Assembly (NCBI RefSeq): GCF_008757455.1
Contig: NZ_VCMV01000077.1
Coordinates: forward strand, 61,479 to 125,478
DNA length: 64,000 nt
Reading direction: 5' to 3'
From: Microvirga brassicacearum
GTDB lineage: Bacteria > Pseudomonadota > Alphaproteobacteria > Rhizobiales > Beijerinckiaceae
A program made the position numbers and the translations under genes. Within the stretch, counting starts at the first letter, position 1; each line of letters opens with the position of its first letter. The notes below the pieces were generated by a model. That model had not been told where the DNA came from. It searched no databases and saw only the letters and a program-made list of their open reading frames with translations. This document shows positions 63,519 through 64,000 of the stretch, in pieces.

Positions 63519-64000
63519 GCCATCTGCACGCCGCAGTCCGCCACCAGTTGCTCAACTAGTCCCCAACTGGTGGCCAATGCGTGCGAGGCGTCGTGGGTTT
63601 CACCACTCAGCCAAGCCACGACATACGGATGAACCGATGCCGAGGCCGTCGCCGTCGCCTCTGCGGAAAGGCTCATCCCCGATGGGGACACGCCCAAGAC
63701 TCCGCGAAAGCTGAGCGAGCTGACTACAGCGACCCCGTTTACGAAAGCCGCTGCGCCGACCGCAGCACAAACTCCTACGAATAAACCATAACGCAGTTTT
63801 ACGCAAAAGACAAGCGCCAACGGCCACGGTAGACGCCGCTTTGGCGCCCTCCGGTTCCAATCGCCCCGCCGACCTTCGTCCGAACAATGCATGGTAGCCT
63901 CCCTTGAGCGAAATGGGGAAAGAGGCCGGTTCTCTGGATGGGATGACGAGGCGTCGTGGGTTTCACCACTCAGCCAAGCCACGACATACGGATGAACCGA
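63515..64000 (-). CDS. Open frame coupled to the reverse transcriptase, with internal 18-residue repeat (5' end outside the window)
   Basis: The frame is open from the window edge to a TGA at 63515-63517 that overlaps the reverse transcriptase start (ATGA). At least 161 codons are visible. It encodes the peptide VHPYVVAWLSGETHDAS twice, at about residues 2-18 and 123-139 of the visible part, because a 54-base DNA repeat lies in frame 363 bases apart. Between them is a basic segment (RRAPKRRLPWPLALVFCVKL) and a hydrophobic one (YGLFVGVCAAVGAAAFVNGV) that could span the membrane. The C-terminus is ALATSWGLVEQLVADCGVQM. Possible starts are the ATG in EATMHCSDEG or one beyond the window. It could instead be a structured non-coding leader with a chance open frame. 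Confidence 0.5.
   Translation of the reverse strand, partial: SVHPYVVAWLSGETHDASSSHPENRPLSPFRSREATMHCSDEGRRGDWNRRAPKRRLPWPLALVFCVKLRYGLFVGVCAAVGAAAFVNGVAVVSSLSFRGVLGVSPSGMSLSAEATATASASVHPYVVAWLSGETHDASHALATSWGLVEQLVADCGVQMA
63540..63574 (-). repeat. 11-bp perfect stem-loop upstream of the reverse transcriptase
   Basis: GCCACCAGTTG (63540-63550 on the plus strand reads as its complement pair) and CAACTGGTGGC (63564-63574) are exact reverse complements around a 13-base loop. The stem ends 22 bases before the reverse transcriptase ATG, inside the 3' end of the coupled frame. In the mRNA it would form a stable hairpin just ahead of the start, suitable for translational control or as part of a template or priming RNA. 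Confidence 0.7.
63584..63637 (-). repeat. 54-base direct repeat, copy 1
   Basis: Bases 63584-63637 are identical to 63947-64000. Each copy contains the inverted arms GTCGTGG (63590-63596) and CCACGAC (63616-63622), so each can also fold alone. Outside the repeat the flanks share no similarity on the left side; the right side of the other copy is cut by the window. Confidence 0.95.
63947..64000 (-). repeat. 54-base direct repeat, copy 2 (runs to the window edge)
   Basis: Second exact copy of 63584-63637. The offset of 363 bases is a multiple of three and both copies are in the same reading frame. The match reaches the last base of the window, so the true repeat may be longer and there may be further copies. 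Confidence 0.95.

Noticed and set aside
63515..64000. Diversity-generating retroelement (template and variable repeats beside a reverse transcriptase)
   Set aside because: The repeat copies are identical at every adenine, the reverse transcriptase has QGMPLSP and not the DGR-type SQ motif, and no C-type-lectin-like target or Avd-type gene is seen. It stays possible only if more sequence on the right changes the picture.
62107..64000. Group II intron encoding the reverse transcriptase
   Set aside because: No domain V-like hairpin was found downstream of the gene, no intron 5' consensus upstream, and no maturase or HNH domain in the protein.

Overview
The window reads as chromosomal DNA of an alphaproteobacterium of the order Hyphomicrobiales (Rhizobiales). 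This rests on a rhizobial-type flagellar cluster (FtcR/Rem regulator, FlbT/FlaF, MotC, MotE, MotD-type FliK), a C4-pathway 5-aminolevulinate synthase, UPF0262 and DUF2948 genes beside hisD and murA, and a histidine tRNA with the alphaproteobacterial A73 and no G-1. Family and genus cannot be fixed by reading.

Bases 1-46,600 are one chemotaxis and flagellum cluster. From the left, on the minus strand: cheA (cut by the window edge), two chemoreceptors, ftcR, two small unknown genes, a DUF1217 protein, a secreted protein, one flagellin, cheR and cheB. Then comes a long minus-strand export and hook run: a FliL-like gene, flgN, flgJ, fliJ, fliR, flhA, fliQ, flgD, flbT, flaF, flgL, flgK, flgE, fliI and flgF. 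A plus-strand motor and switch operon follows: motA, fliM, a small bitopic protein, fliN, fliG, flhB, an unknown gene and an Inh-domain lipoprotein. The last part is minus-strand again: fliF, fliH, motB, motC, fliK and a lytic transglycosylase; then flgB, flgC, fliE, flgG, flgA, flgI, motE, flgH, fliL and fliP; then a third chemoreceptor. Together these encode rod, hook, rings, export gate and ATPase, stator with its periplasmic chaperones, C-ring, flagellin and the adaptation enzymes. No fliD, fliS, fliA or flgM is seen. cheW, cheY and cheD, if present, lie to the left.

Bases 46,600-48,200 are a gene-poor boundary with homopolymer tracts, a large AT-rich inverted repeat, a 42-codon gene and an apparent gene remnant. 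It ends at tRNA-His. To the right, 48.2-59.5 kb is visibly more GC-rich housekeeping DNA: a tripartite tricarboxylate transporter (tctB-tctA-tctC), terC, azlC-azlD, and a minus-strand operon (unknown gene, murA, DUF2948, hisD, UPF0262, low-molecular-weight phosphatase), with hemA divergent from it.

At 59.57 kb a tRNA-Thr is followed at once by a tyrosine-recombinase gene pointing away from it, the usual left end of an integrated island. The island runs off the right edge. Its visible cargo is a minus-strand set: an open frame with a hydrophobic segment, a reverse transcriptase coupled to it by ATGA, and a 248-residue helical protein. A 54-base direct repeat, exact and in frame, lies upstream of the reverse transcriptase, and an 11-bp perfect stem-loop sits 22 bases before its start codon. 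No group II intron RNA and no diversity-generating-retroelement motif were seen. This module is the best candidate for an undescribed system, possibly a phage-defence one.
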